Positions 1 through 7,741 of a stretch of DNA of 63,512 nucleotides are shown in pieces. The notes under the pieces are model-generated. The model saw only the letters and a program-made list of their open reading frames with translations, searched no databases and had not been told where the DNA came from. Origin of the DNA: an uncultured Lachnospiraceae bacterium (lineage in GTDB: Bacteria; Bacillota; Clostridia; Lachnospirales; Lachnospiraceae); contig CANRPU010000014.1 of the NCBI GenBank assembly GCA_947632555.1, positions 1 through 63,512 of the forward strand. The letters run 5' to 3'. The translations under genes were made by a program, and so were the position numbers. Within the stretch, counting starts at the first letter, position 1, and each line of letters starts with the position of its first letter.

Positions 1-45
1 TAGCCGGTCTTTCAAATTACGGAATAGGGGCGGTTGCCTATCAAA

Positions 46-1065
46 TTATTGTGTTACTTTACCGCACATGAGCATTTCCGACAGGTATGCAGCAAGCTGT
101 TTCTGGAAAGAGGTCTTAAACGAATACTCTGTATTTAGATAATATTCAAATGCAAGCGTCATATCCGCTTCATACAGAGAGGTGATTGCGCTGTATGCGA
201 TGCAGCCCCAAGCGCCGTCAGAGATCTCATAGTCCTTGCCGTCAATCGTAACAGTGGTGGAATAGGAACCATCCTCATTCTTATACACGCCTACCGCGCC
301 GGCTTCGATCTGATAATCGTAGAAATCAGAATTGTTGGAGGTCGCTGCAAACATGGTCGCGTGAGCGCCGCCGCCCGAACCGCCTGTAGACACGAAGTAG
401 TCTACATTTCCGGGGAGATTACCAAGCAGAATGTTGTACTTCACATAGCGTGCCGCCGCTTTCTGGTCCACGAGACAGGAAGGAGCGTCGCCCGTGTAAT
501 AGGTGTTGCCGTCATCATCGGTTGCCGTATCCTGCTTGCCACGGTTTCCGCAGGAGACATTAATATACCCGTCCGCTGTGTAAGTGGTGGATGCGGCGGA
601 GTTGTTCTGCGAACCGTAGCCTGCCGCACCGGTATTCAGAACAACAGGGGCGGTGGCGGCTGTATAGACCTGCCCGTTGGTGCTGGTGATCTGAGCGTCA
701 TAGTCAATGACAAGCGAGCCTTTTACAGATCCAGAAGCATTCGCTGACGTCACATCGGCTTTTCCGTCACCGTCTGTATCAATGCCGGTCACATAGGCTC
801 CAGGAACGCAAACGGACACGCCCTGCTGATCGGGCAGTTCCGGGTAAGCAACCGCCGACACGACGGAAAGCACCCAAGCATCTGCATTTGCCGAGTAAGT
901 CCATTCCTGATTCTCGTTATTGGCAAGATTCAGCGTTTCTTCGATATATGCTTTCGCAGAGTCATTTGACTGATTCGTGTTCTCCGCTTTCTCCCCACAG
1001 GCGGTAAGACCCATAAGCATTGTGAGGGCAAGAAGCAAAGCAACGAGTTCTCTGAATTTCTTCAT
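46..1065 (-). CDS. Tannase-like alpha/beta-hydrolase lipoprotein, probably 3'-truncated
   Basis: 339 residues from an ATG eight bases after AGGAGG; a longer upstream reading would begin without a ribosome site. Residues 1-23 form a lipoprotein signal with lipobox LTAC (Cys23). An EF-hand-like DTDGDGKAD lies at 97-105. GGSGGGAH around Ser230 resembles the nucleophile elbow of tannases and related esterases. This suggests a surface-anchored gallate or feruloyl ester hydrolase, but the catalytic Asp and His expected further on are not recognisable. The protein ends soon after the Ser region with the unrelated tail LMCGKVTQ, whereas tannases are usually much longer, so the 3' part was probably lost by rearrangement. 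The gene follows a truncated response regulator directly. Confidence 0.55.
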   Translation of the reverse strand: MKKFRELVALLLALTMLMGLTACGEKAENTNQSNDSAKAYIEETLNLANNENQEWTYSANADAWVLSVVSAVAYPELPDQQGVSVCVPGAYVTGIDTDGDGKADVTSANASGSVKGSLVIDYDAQITSTNGQVYTAATAPVVLNTGAAGYGSQNNSAASTTYTADGYINVSCGNRGKQDTATDDDGNTYYTGDAPSCLVDQKAAARYVKYNILLGNLPGNVDYFVSTGGSGGGAHATMFAATSNNSDFYDYQIEAGAVGVYKNEDGSYSTTVTIDGKDYEISDGAWGCIAYSAITSLYEADMTLAFEYYLNTEYSFKTSFQKQLAAYLSEMLMCGKVTQ

Positions 1066-1085
1066 AAAAAATTCCTCCTGTACTT

Positions 1086-1241
1086 TTATGATACCCATTT
1101 CAAATCATGCAAGCCGCTTTCCACAGCGTCCATACCAGAAAAACCATCATCACACCAGTCAACATCATATTTTTCAAGACGCAGTATCTCGCAAAGCGCC
1201 CGCGCCATTCTTTTTTCATCCTCTACAAGTAAAAGTCTCAT
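1086..1241 (-). pseudogene. Response regulator receiver-domain fragment
   Basis: 51 codons starting MRLLLVEDEKRMARAL, the N-terminus of an OmpR-family receiver domain with its acidic pocket (ED, residues 7-8). The reading continues through the first helix and second strand to about residue 46. It then leaves the family before the phospho-acceptor Asp and stops after LKWVS. It keeps a good ribosome site (GGAGG) and promoter. The break lies where the next gene's own ribosome site begins, so a deletion or insertion seems to have joined the start of a regulator gene to the hydrolase gene. Confidence 0.75.
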
Positions 1242-1261
1242 TTCGACACCTCCACATTTTT

Positions 1262-1295
1262 ATTATACCACGGAAGATTGAAGAAAGGTTGAATA
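1262..1295 (-). promoter_or_regulatory. Promoter with response-regulator-like direct repeats
   Basis: On the minus strand a -10 TATAAT lies at 1267-1262, about 20 bases before the regulator stump. Two TTCAA boxes 10 bp apart (1293-1289 and 1283-1279) cover the -35 position. Ten- to eleven-bp direct repeats at -35 are usual for OmpR-type regulators, so this may be the autoregulated promoter of the lost two-component system. Confidence 0.4.
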
Positions 1296-1313
1296 TAGAT
1301 ATGTATTTTGTTC

Positions 1314-1342
1314 GCAAAAAAATAACCGGGAGTCACCCGGCA
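1314..1342 (-). terminator. Rho-independent terminator
   Basis: Minus-strand hairpin CCGGG-TGACT-CCCGG (1340-1326) followed by TTATTTTTTT. It would stop transcripts coming from the sensor kinase side before they reach the regulator stump. Confidence 0.65.
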
Positions 1343-1349
1343 CACATTT

Positions 1350-1415
1350 TACACCGCAAAGGCGCACTTTTCAATTATTCCTCGGCTTTGTATTAAACTC
1401 TGCAAGATTATATCT
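1350..1415. repeat. Intergenic repeat box A, copy 1
   Basis: 66 bases matching 5734-5799 with a single mismatch. The two copies flank the two-component/vsr/GNAT segment in the same orientation. No credible coding sense was found. In this stretch without an established gene (1242-1823) the other items are the promoter, the terminator and box B. Confidence 0.85.
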
Positions 1416-1600
1416 GTACTTGTGATTATAAATTCGGCGTTCTTACTGACATGGAGGAAAAAGAATTGGCTGCGGCAAGTAAAGTGATTGCTCAACTGTC
1501 CTTTTTTGTTTACAGATTATGCACATCGCAAGGTGAACACCTTTTGTAAACCCTTATAGACAGATGAAAAGGTTAGGAGAATAACAACTTAACATCTTTG

Positions 1601-1680
1601 AAGCCTTCTCCGGCGCAGAAGTGTCGAAAAAGGCTTCAAATAAAGGGCTTCCGAGGTCAATCGCCGACTTCGGAAGTCCT
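1601..1680. repeat. Structured repeat box B, copy 1
   Basis: 80 bases aligning without gaps to 5831-5910 at about 85% identity. Two hairpins are visible. The first pairs AAGCCTT (1601-1607) with AAGGCTT (1630-1636) and an inner CGGC with GTCG. The second pairs AGGGCTTCCGA with TCGGAAGTCCT around a loop. Most differences from copy 2 keep the pairing. Confidence 0.8.
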
Positions 1681-1823
1681 TACTTTTATGTAGTTATCGC
1701 GGTCTGGCTGGCGGCCGTAAACCGCTACCGGAGCCTTGGGGTGTACGGGAAAGGGAAAATTAAAAGATGAAAAAGCGATCTAATGTATCAACTGTATTTT
1801 AGCCGTTATGTGGAATCACTTAC

Positions 1824-3299
1824 TCAAAAGGCAGTATTTTTTGCAGGTCGTTTGGAGCAGATTGGCAGTTCAAACCAGAATGTGCAGTTGTTTTTGCTGT
1901 CAACGCCATATTTCGCTCTATGCGCTGTTAAAATTACCTTTGCAATAGATAGACCCAGCCCTGAAACGACGGCTTTATTCTTCCTGTTCCGTGCGGTGTA
2001 GTAGCGATCCCAAATGTAGGGGATGTCCTCAACCGCGATACCTTTTCCGTAGTCTGTCACCTCAAACCGCGCGGAGCCATCGGCCATGGTCAGTGACACC
2101 TTGATTTTTTTACTTTCGTCCGTGTGGTTTACGGCGTTGTCGATGAAATTATAGATGACCCGCTTGATTTGCGCCTCGTCCGCCGCCGCCATAAGACCGT
2201 CGGTGACCTCTGCCTCGATTACAAAGCCATTCTGTTCGCAGAAGGGCGCAAATTGCCCTATCACCTCGCGGACAGCACGGCTGAGGTCGATTTTTTCGTA
2301 CTCCTTCACCGAACTGTCTGCTTGCATAGCGGAAAAATCCAAAATTTCATTGACCAACGCTGTGAGCCTGTCCGCTTCACGGGTAATAATGTCCAGGTCC
2401 TTTTCTCGTTTTTCCTCATCGCTCCACGAAATTTCTTTGACCATCTCCGCATAGCCCTTAATCATGGTGAGGGGCGTCCTCAAATCGTGCGAGACATTGG
2501 CGAGAAATTCCCGTTGGGCATTCTGAGCCTTTTCCAAATGCGACGCTGTTTCTCCCAGCGTATCGGATAACTCGTCCAACTCCGCGCAGAAGCCCTTTGG
2601 AAACTCCGGGTGGAAGTTGCCCCTGGCTATCTCCTTGGCAGAAACTGCAATTTGCGCCACTGGCTTTTCAAAGCGTTTGGATATAATCCACGCAAGGACG
2701 AAACCTAAAATCAGAGACAGGACGGAAACCCACACAAGCTGCATCCGCAAAATTCCGACTGTCCCGCCCACCGTGCCGAGGGGAAGGCTGACCGACAGGA
2801 GTTTTCCGTTTCCCAATCGGACGCCCGTCACATAGGCCGTCTCGTCCTCGGTCATAAAACCGACCCGATCGGTTCCGGCTTCGTTCAGTTCGTTTACAAG
2901 TGTCTGATAGCTGTACGGCAGATTGCGCAGCGCGCCTTTTTCCCAATTCATCACGTTGCCTGCATGATACGGATTATCCGTCCCGTCATTCGCCTGCTTT
3001 GTGCCGTCGTAAAGGCGTTGATATTCGTCGGCGCTGTAAAGGACGTTCCCATCCGCGTCTGTCACGAATACGAGGAGCGAATTGGAAACGGCGATTTTGT
3101 CGATCACCTCGTAAAAGTCGGAATCGGAGGCGTGAACGGTCATCTTGCCAACTGCGCTTTCGACGTTTCGGATTGCCATATCGTTATAGAAGCTCTGTAA
3201 AAAAACTGTCTGCAAAAGCCAAAGTACAAGAAAAATGACGGCGGAAAACAACAGAAACCACAGCCACAGTTTCACGCCGAAGGATTTACGCTTTTTCAT
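1824..3299 (-). CDS. Membrane sensor histidine kinase
   Basis: 491 residues. Two membrane segments (about 11-35 and 186-207) bracket an extracytoplasmic sensor of about 150 residues. A HAMP linker, HisKA with phospho-acceptor His271 in NVSHDLRTPLT, and a HATPase domain with N and G boxes (NFIDNAVNH, GLGLSIAKVI) follow. This is a standard OmpR-partner kinase that autophosphorylates and passes phosphate to the regulator encoded just upstream. Its start overlaps the regulator stop by 14 bases, so translation is coupled. The stimulus is unknown; the neighbouring exported repeat protein may be linked to it. A structured repeat and terminator lie downstream. Confidence 0.93.
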   Translation of the reverse strand: MKKRKSFGVKLWLWFLLFSAVIFLVLWLLQTVFLQSFYNDMAIRNVESAVGKMTVHASDSDFYEVIDKIAVSNSLLVFVTDADGNVLYSADEYQRLYDGTKQANDGTDNPYHAGNVMNWEKGALRNLPYSYQTLVNELNEAGTDRVGFMTEDETAYVTGVRLGNGKLLSVSLPLGTVGGTVGILRMQLVWVSVLSLILGFVLAWIISKRFEKPVAQIAVSAKEIARGNFHPEFPKGFCAELDELSDTLGETASHLEKAQNAQREFLANVSHDLRTPLTMIKGYAEMVKEISWSDEEKREKDLDIITREADRLTALVNEILDFSAMQADSSVKEYEKIDLSRAVREVIGQFAPFCEQNGFVIEAEVTDGLMAAADEAQIKRVIYNFIDNAVNHTDESKKIKVSLTMADGSARFEVTDYGKGIAVEDIPYIWDRYYTARNRKNKAVVSGLGLSIAKVILTAHRAKYGVDSKNNCTFWFELPICSKRPAKNTAF

Positions 3300-3957
3300 C
3301 GAACCGATACCCCGTTCCCCGTAAAGTCACGATACACTTCCGATAGGGCCCCAGCTTGCCGCGCAGGAGCTTGATCTGCCAATCCACTGTGCGGTCGTCT
3401 CCGTAATAGTCGTAGCCCCAAACGTTGTTCAATATGTTCTCCCGCGTCAAGGCGATGCCTTTGTTCTGTATGAGATAGACAAGCAGCTCATACTCTTTCG
3501 CGGTCAGCTCCGTCTTCACGCCGTTCACAAAGACCTCATGGGAGAGTGTGTCAATGCGAAGACCCTGTACCACGATTTCCTGTTTCGGCTTTCCCTTTGG
3601 CTGCCTTGCAAGCACCGCCTTAACCCGCGCCATCAGCTCCCGCGGGGAAAATGGCTTTACCACATAATCGTCGATACCCAATTCAAATCCCATCAGCTTG
3701 TCGTACTCGGTGCCAAGTGCCGACAGCATGATAACGGGCGTTTGTTTCTGTTTGCGGATCTCCTTGCAGGCGGTGAACCCGTCCATCTCCGGCATCATAA
3801 TGTCGAGAATGATCAGGTCATAGTCGTTTTCACTGCATAAACGCACTGCTTCTTTGCCGCTCGCCGCAGTGTCGATTCTATGCCCCTCATGCTCCGCAAA
3901 ACGGGAAATCAGTTCTACAATATCCCTTTCGTCATCGACAGCCAATAGGTAAGCCAT
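3286..3957 (-). CDS. OmpR/PhoB-family response regulator
   Basis: 223 residues from the ATG preceded by AGGAGGAAAATC; upstream in-frame codons are untranslated leader. The receiver domain (1-115) has acidic pair DDE at 8-10, phospho-acceptor Asp52 in LDIMMPEMDG and Lys in VVKPFSP. A winged-helix DNA-binding domain (about 128-222) follows, with the usual LTAKEYELLVYL and GYRF motifs. It forms a cotranscribed pair with the kinase and resembles VanR/WalR-type regulators in layout. A strong hairpin separates it from the upstream exported protein gene. Confidence 0.95.
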   Translation of the reverse strand: MAYLLAVDDERDIVELISRFAEHEGHRIDTAASGKEAVRLCSENDYDLIILDIMMPEMDGFTACKEIRKQKQTPVIMLSALGTEYDKLMGFELGIDDYVVKPFSPRELMARVKAVLARQPKGKPKQEIVVQGLRIDTLSHEVFVNGVKTELTAKEYELLVYLIQNKGIALTRENILNNVWGYDYYGDDRTVDWQIKLLRGKLGPYRKCIVTLRGTGYRFDEKA

Positions 3958-3974
3958 GATTTTCCTCCTATACA

Positions 3975-4030
3975 GCGCAAAACGCAAACCGCCACTTGGA
4001 CGGTCTGCCATTTTGCGCTTTTTGCGTTTT
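3975..4030 (-). terminator. Hairpin between repeat-protein gene and two-component operon
   Basis: Long imperfect palindrome. Outer arms AAAACGCAAA/TTTGCGTTTT compete with GCGCAAAA/TTTTGCGC, around an inner CCGTCC-AAGT-GGCGG on the minus strand. It sits in the 74 bases between the repeat-protein stop and the regulator start. It may act as a partial terminator or RNA processing site so that the exported protein is made in excess of the regulators. Confidence 0.5.
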
Positions 4031-4031
4031 G

Positions 4032-4451
4032 TTACTTATGATAGCTCGCGCCGCGCTGCTGTCCGGTCAGATAGCTGTACGCACTTCCATCCTCGGCTTC
4101 TGGCGCATAGGATGCGCCGACTTCCTGCCCCGTGGTGTAGCTGTAGCCGGTCTTATTCTCGGTGTCATCCTCGTACAGAGAGCCGACCTGCTGCCCGGTC
4201 ACATAGCTGTAGGACGCCGCCGCTTCTTCGGAGTAGGGGGTGTCCGCAATACCGTTCTCCGCAAGGAAAGCGTCCTGCTCGTCCTCTGGCAACTCGGCCG
4301 CCTGCGCATACAGTTCATTCCGTGAGGTACTGCGCTGCCTCCCGGTGAGATAGCTGAACGCATCGGATTCGGCGGCAAATGCGGTCACACATCCCACCGA
4401 CAGTACAAGAGCTGCCACTACAGCAGTTGTAACAATTGTTTTCTTCTTCAT
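4032..4451 (-). CDS. Small exported protein with four SYxTGQxxGASY-type repeats
   Basis: 139 residues from ATG after GGTGG. A signal peptide (1-27, ending VTAFAA) is followed by four copies of a roughly 13-residue motif at 32-44, 80-93, 103-115 and 124-137. Consensus is YSYxTGQxxGASY; the first copy is degenerate. An acidic spacer (AELPEDEQDAFLAENG, 52-67) lies between copies one and two. No family was recognised. It is secreted or cell-wall associated, rich in Tyr and Gly, and lies directly upstream of a response regulator and kinase on the same strand. It could be a ligand, periplasm-side partner or target of that system; this is inference from position only. Confidence 0.7.
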   Translation of the reverse strand: MKKKTIVTTAVVAALVLSVGCVTAFAAESDAFSYLTGRQRSTSRNELYAQAAELPEDEQDAFLAENGIADTPYSEEAAASYSYVTGQQVGSLYEDDTENKTGYSYTTGQEVGASYAPEAEDGSAYSYLTGQQRGASYHK

Positions 4452-4552
4452 GGTTTATACCACCTTTCATGATTCTGGCCTTCACCAGTGATTATAGGAT
4501 AAATCATGAATGAGGAATGCGCGTGGTGGTTATTTGGAATCTGTGTGGAATA

Positions 4553-5004
4553 TCAACTCTTGTCATTCAGATATACATCCATTCTTGTCCCATTAGCAAA
4601 TCCTAAAGACCTGTTAATCCTCTCAAGCGTATTGGGCAGATTCTTCTTTAAAAGTTCACACTCCCAAATCCGTAGCACCGTCCATCCTCGGTTCTCAAAT
4701 AGTACATTGATTTCCAGGTCGTGGCGCATATTGCCTTCAATCTTATTTTTCCAAAACTCCACATTTGATTTTGGCCAATGCCTGCAGGAATGGCCGTGCC
4801 ATAAAAACCATCGACAAAAACCGCCACCTTCTTATCAAGAAATACGAAATCGGGATGGCCTTTAACGGGATACCCGCGTCACCATCCCTTTATCCCATTT
4901 TCTTTAAACAGTTTGATGAGCTTCAATTCTGTCGATTTATTGCCATTGGATTTTACGGCTCTCATGACTTCGGAGCGTTTAGTTTTATCAACAGAGTCGC
5001 TCAT
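4553..5004 (-). pseudogene. vsr: Very-short-patch repair endonuclease, frameshifted
   Basis: The ATG at 5004 follows GGAGGTGTGAA. The first frame reads MSDSVDKTKRSEVMRAVKSN through GHPDFVFLDKKVAVFVDG, the start of Vsr. The frame then breaks at a run of five T's around 4808. The second frame gives WHGHSCRHWPKSN, then VEFWKNKIEGNMRHD and GWTVLRIWECEL, the C-terminal half of Vsr. One extra T would restore the whole protein. Vsr nicks T:G mismatches left by deamination of 5-methylcytosine and normally accompanies a C5 methylase. No such gene is adjacent; one lies at 38.8 kb. Real frameshift or sequencing error in the T run cannot be told apart here. Confidence 0.85.
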
Positions 5005-5036
5005 TTCACACCTCCACTACCTCAATAAAATAGAAT

Positions 5037-5633
5037 TTATAGGCAAAATAAATTCTTACGCACAACTTTTACATAATTCAAATCCGCAATTTCAAAAAAG
5101 CCGTTTCTCTCATACATACCGGAAGTTCCATGATACTGATACTCAAATTTTTTATCTGAAAACGGATATGCCTCTATGCAGGAATATCCGTCCTGTGCCG
5201 CATCTTCACATACACGTTTAAGTAGACTTTGAGCAATTCCTTTACCTCGATATTCAGGAGCGATTAAAAAGCAATAAACCGACTTTACCTTTGCGTCTGC
5301 CTTATCATTTGTCTGATAACCGATTCTCTGAAACATTTCGGTAATGTATTTATATTTTTTTCGATCATTGGTGTTGCACCAACCGACAACCATATTATCT
5401 AAATAAGCAAGATACCCTTGCATTTCACCCGTTTCAATTAATTCAACAGCTTTTTTTCTGCGGTCTTTTAGCTCTGTCAATTTATCGTTAGTTTCCGGAT
5501 CCAAATGCCCCTCCAGACAATAGCAAAACGCCCACTCCCCATGATCGACAAACGCAATTTTTTCAAAAAAACCAAGCCAATCTTCACATAGTTCCGGGCA
5601 CAGCGGTTGAATTGTTACCATGTGCTTTTCCAT
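5037..5633 (-). CDS. GNAT-family N-acetyltransferase
   Basis: 198 residues, start preceded by AAAGGAG. The acetyl-CoA binding core is seen around 125-165: VYCFLIAPEYRGKGIAQSLL (motif A with RGKG) followed by SCIEAYPF. An N-terminal extension (about 1-70, including WAFCYCLEGH) carries the substrate side, and GWCNTNDRKKY lies mid-protein. The substrate, small molecule or protein, is not known. It is a single gene with its own leader on the same strand as the vsr remnant and contains no odd features. Confidence 0.85.
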   Translation of the reverse strand: MEKHMVTIQPLCPELCEDWLGFFEKIAFVDHGEWAFCYCLEGHLDPETNDKLTELKDRRKKAVELIETGEMQGYLAYLDNMVVGWCNTNDRKKYKYITEMFQRIGYQTNDKADAKVKSVYCFLIAPEYRGKGIAQSLLKRVCEDAAQDGYSCIEAYPFSDKKFEYQYHGTSGMYERNGFFEIADLNYVKVVRKNLFCL

Positions 5634-5733
5634 TTAAAAATACTCCTTTATACTATGATTTGCTATAACTTAAGTATAATACAAGCACACGAATAAATCT
5701 ATCGCTTTCTTTTACACCCCAATCGGAAAAGCG

Positions 5734-5799
5734 TACACCGCAAAGGCGCACTTTTCAATTATTCCTCGGCTTTGTATTAAACTCTGCAAGATGATATCT
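5734..5799. repeat. Intergenic repeat box A, copy 2
   Basis: Same 66 bases as 1350-1415 with one mismatch. Here box B follows after 31 bases instead of 185. Confidence 0.85.
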
Positions 5800-5830
5800 A
5801 TGTTCCTGCTGATTTTGATACAAGCAGAAA

Positions 5831-5912
5831 AAGCCTTCTCCGGCACGGAAAAGCCGAAAAAGGCTTGAAACAAAGGGCTTCCGAGGTCAATCGCTGACTT
5901 CGTAAAGCCCTT
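5831..5912. repeat. Structured repeat box B, copy 2
   Basis: Hairpin one pairs AAGCCTT with AAGGCTT and inner CGGC with GCCG. Hairpin two pairs AGGGCTT (5874-5880) with AAGCCCT. It lies 3' of the XRE regulator gene (stop at 5953), so it may serve as that gene's terminator. Confidence 0.8.
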
Positions 5913-5952
5913 AATTCGTATATTTTTGTCAGGCAAAAACACTGTATGACAG

Positions 5953-6621
5953 CTATACGCAGGCAATGTACACATCCATGGTATCCCCGTCCGTTTCAAA
6001 GCACGGGATCACATCTTTGTCCGTTTGCTCCAAACCATTGATACGCATATATTCCGTTAACGTCTTATACGCGTTGGGAATGACCACAAAAGGATTTTTG
6101 AAGGGTTCGGGGATGTGGATCGCGACATATTTGTGAGCCTTCTGCTCCTTGATCTCCACGCCTTCCGGTGTCACGCCTTCAGGCAGAATCCATGCAGCCT
6201 CATAGCCGTGCATATGGTAAACATTTATCTGCTCCAAAGAAACATATGGAAAGTCCCACCCGATCACCCTGGGGTGTTCCACACCGTTTTCGCGGGCAAC
6301 GTTGAACACCCAGTTGATGGCGTCCCCCTCGGGATCGTTGCTGATCACTGCGTGCTTTACATACCAAAACCCCGGAACAGTTTCCACGCGAAGGTCCGTG
6401 TACGCGTCATCACAGACGCCCATCTCTTCGCGAAACAGATTGTCCAGAGAACAGTTGAACAGCCTGCAAAGCTCAATGGCTTTATCCATTTCGGGCGTTG
6501 ATTCGTCAAGTTCCCATCTTGAAACGGTCTGTCGGCTGACTTTAAGCTTTTCCGCCAAAGCCTCCTGCGTAATTTCCCCGCACATACGCCTCAGGTGCTG
6601 TAAATTTTTGCCAAAACTCAT
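5953..6621 (-). CDS. XRE-family regulator with GyrI-like effector domain
   Basis: 222 residues, start after AAGGAGG. Residues 1-66 are a helix-turn-helix (ITQEALAEKLKVSRQTVSRWE). About 75-222 match the GyrI/AraC-effector-binding fold by their strand pattern: VETVPGFWYVKHAV, WVFNVARENGV, YEAAWILPEGV, HKYVAIHIPEPF. Such proteins usually sense a small hydrophobic molecule and control efflux or detoxification genes. No obvious target lies beside it, so it may be autoregulatory. It is transcribed in the same direction as the ATP-grasp operon but separated by about 180 bases. Confidence 0.8.
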   Translation of the reverse strand: MSFGKNLQHLRRMCGEITQEALAEKLKVSRQTVSRWELDESTPEMDKAIELCRLFNCSLDNLFREEMGVCDDAYTDLRVETVPGFWYVKHAVISNDPEGDAINWVFNVARENGVEHPRVIGWDFPYVSLEQINVYHMHGYEAAWILPEGVTPEGVEIKEQKAHKYVAIHIPEPFKNPFVVIPNAYKTLTEYMRINGLEQTDKDVIPCFETDGDTMDVYIACV

Positions 6622-6802
6622 AAACCTTCCTCCTTATCATTTGCACGGCCATGCATTGATAATAATATATCTCCATTCAGCCGAAAGGTCTACCACCCGG
6701 CATGTGCTTTTTTCTTTGTTCCCGCAATTACAGGTTGCGCTCCCGCCATAAAACTGATACCACAGATGAGATCATAAATAAATAATCCGAATGGTGGCAG
6801 AT

Positions 6803-7741
6803 CTACCACTCATCCTTTTCAGGAATGATCTTGTACACGGCCGTGTTCTGATACGCCCGCGGTTCCGCATGGGCGAACAGGATCGTGCCGTCTGTGGGAG
6901 AACAAATTTCATCCGTCACGTTTCCCTCATAGCAGTCGGCGATACACGCCAGCACCTGCCCTTTTCGCACATGCTCTCCTGCTCTCGTTTTTCCCTCGAA
7001 AAATCCGGCGGTCCTATTGCGCACGGTCACCATCTCCTCCGTACAAACCACCTTGGACACATAGCCCTCAAATCCGTCATAGTCAATAGTGTCCGTTTTC
7101 CGCAGGAAATTCAGCACGGATTCTACCGCCTGCCTTGCGCTCGCTCTGTCGATCTCCTCCGTGGAGGTCGTGTAGACGGAGAAAGCCTTCGTTTCCCACA
7201 CCTGCCAGTTATAATTCAGCGTAGTGGTATCGAAGGGTCTGGGCGTATGCAGGACAACATAGGGGAACCCGAACTTCTTCGCCAGTTCCACATCCTCAAA
7301 CCCTGTCTTCATCACGCGTATGTGCGGCACGAATCTGCCGGGCATGTAGAAGGAGGCAAACTGCAATCCGTAAACGTAGTCCTTGATCGCCTCAAAGAGC
7401 CCACCCGCAATCCGCTGCGTTGTTTCCCCCTCGTCATACCCCGGAAACATTCTGTTGATGTCTGTGTTATCGATACTCCAAAACCTTTTCTTAATGTTCA
7501 TGGAATAGGGATTGACGCAGGGTACGACCAAAATCTCTTTTCCCTCATGAATGCGGCCTTCGGCCTCCAGTTCCTTCAATTTTCTGATGAGCTGAGAGCA
7601 GCAGTACAACTGCTGATTTTCGTTGCCCCGCATACTGCCGACGATGCAGGCGGCCTTCTCCCCACGCCCAAAAGAAAAACCCGATACACGGAAGTCATCG
7701 CGGTATAGCGCCTTGATCTCAAAGAGAATTTTCTTTTCCAT
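6803..7741 (-). CDS. M14-type deacylase homologue, probable pseudoenzyme
   Basis: 312 residues, overlapping the preceding homologue by 23 bases. The fold matches the succinylglutamate desuccinylase/aspartoacylase family: strand pattern, VNPYSMN, DINRMFPG at 94-101, and a C-terminal lipoyl-like barrel with VRKGQVLA. The metal site is gone: GxHGDE reads GSMRGNE, giving Arg38 for His. DIHAS reads LQFAS, giving Phe128 for His. The catalytic Glu position is Tyr190. Length and register otherwise match the neighbour exactly. It may be a regulatory or structural partner of the intact enzyme. It is last in the five-gene operon. Confidence 0.8.
   Translation of the reverse strand: MEKKILFEIKALYRDDFRVSGFSFGRGEKAACIVGSMRGNENQQLYCCSQLIRKLKELEAEGRIHEGKEILVVPCVNPYSMNIKKRFWSIDNTDINRMFPGYDEGETTQRIAGGLFEAIKDYVYGLQFASFYMPGRFVPHIRVMKTGFEDVELAKKFGFPYVVLHTPRPFDTTTLNYNWQVWETKAFSVYTTSTEEIDRASARQAVESVLNFLRKTDTIDYDGFEGYVSKVVCTEEMVTVRNRTAGFFEGKTRAGEHVRKGQVLACIADCYEGNVTDEICSPTDGTILFAHAEPRAYQNTAVYKIIPEKDEW

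Noticed and set aside
1..45. Continuation of the tannase-like protein beyond its stop
   Set aside because: None of the frames in the first 45 bases could be tied to the family; the window is too short here to judge.
1451..1549. 33-codon plus-strand reading MEEKELAAASKVIAQLS...
   Set aside because: No ribosome site, no family match, and it lies in the stretch that is absent between the boxes of repeat copy 2.
5712..5999. 95-codon minus-strand frame overlapping repeat copy 2
   Set aside because: Runs through the hairpin repeats and starts inside the XRE regulator; copy 1 of the repeat does not keep the frame.
6791..7708. 305-codon plus-strand open frame opposite the degenerate deacylase
   Set aside because: It mirrors a well-supported minus-strand gene, has no ribosome site and its translation has no family features; it is a codon-bias shadow.
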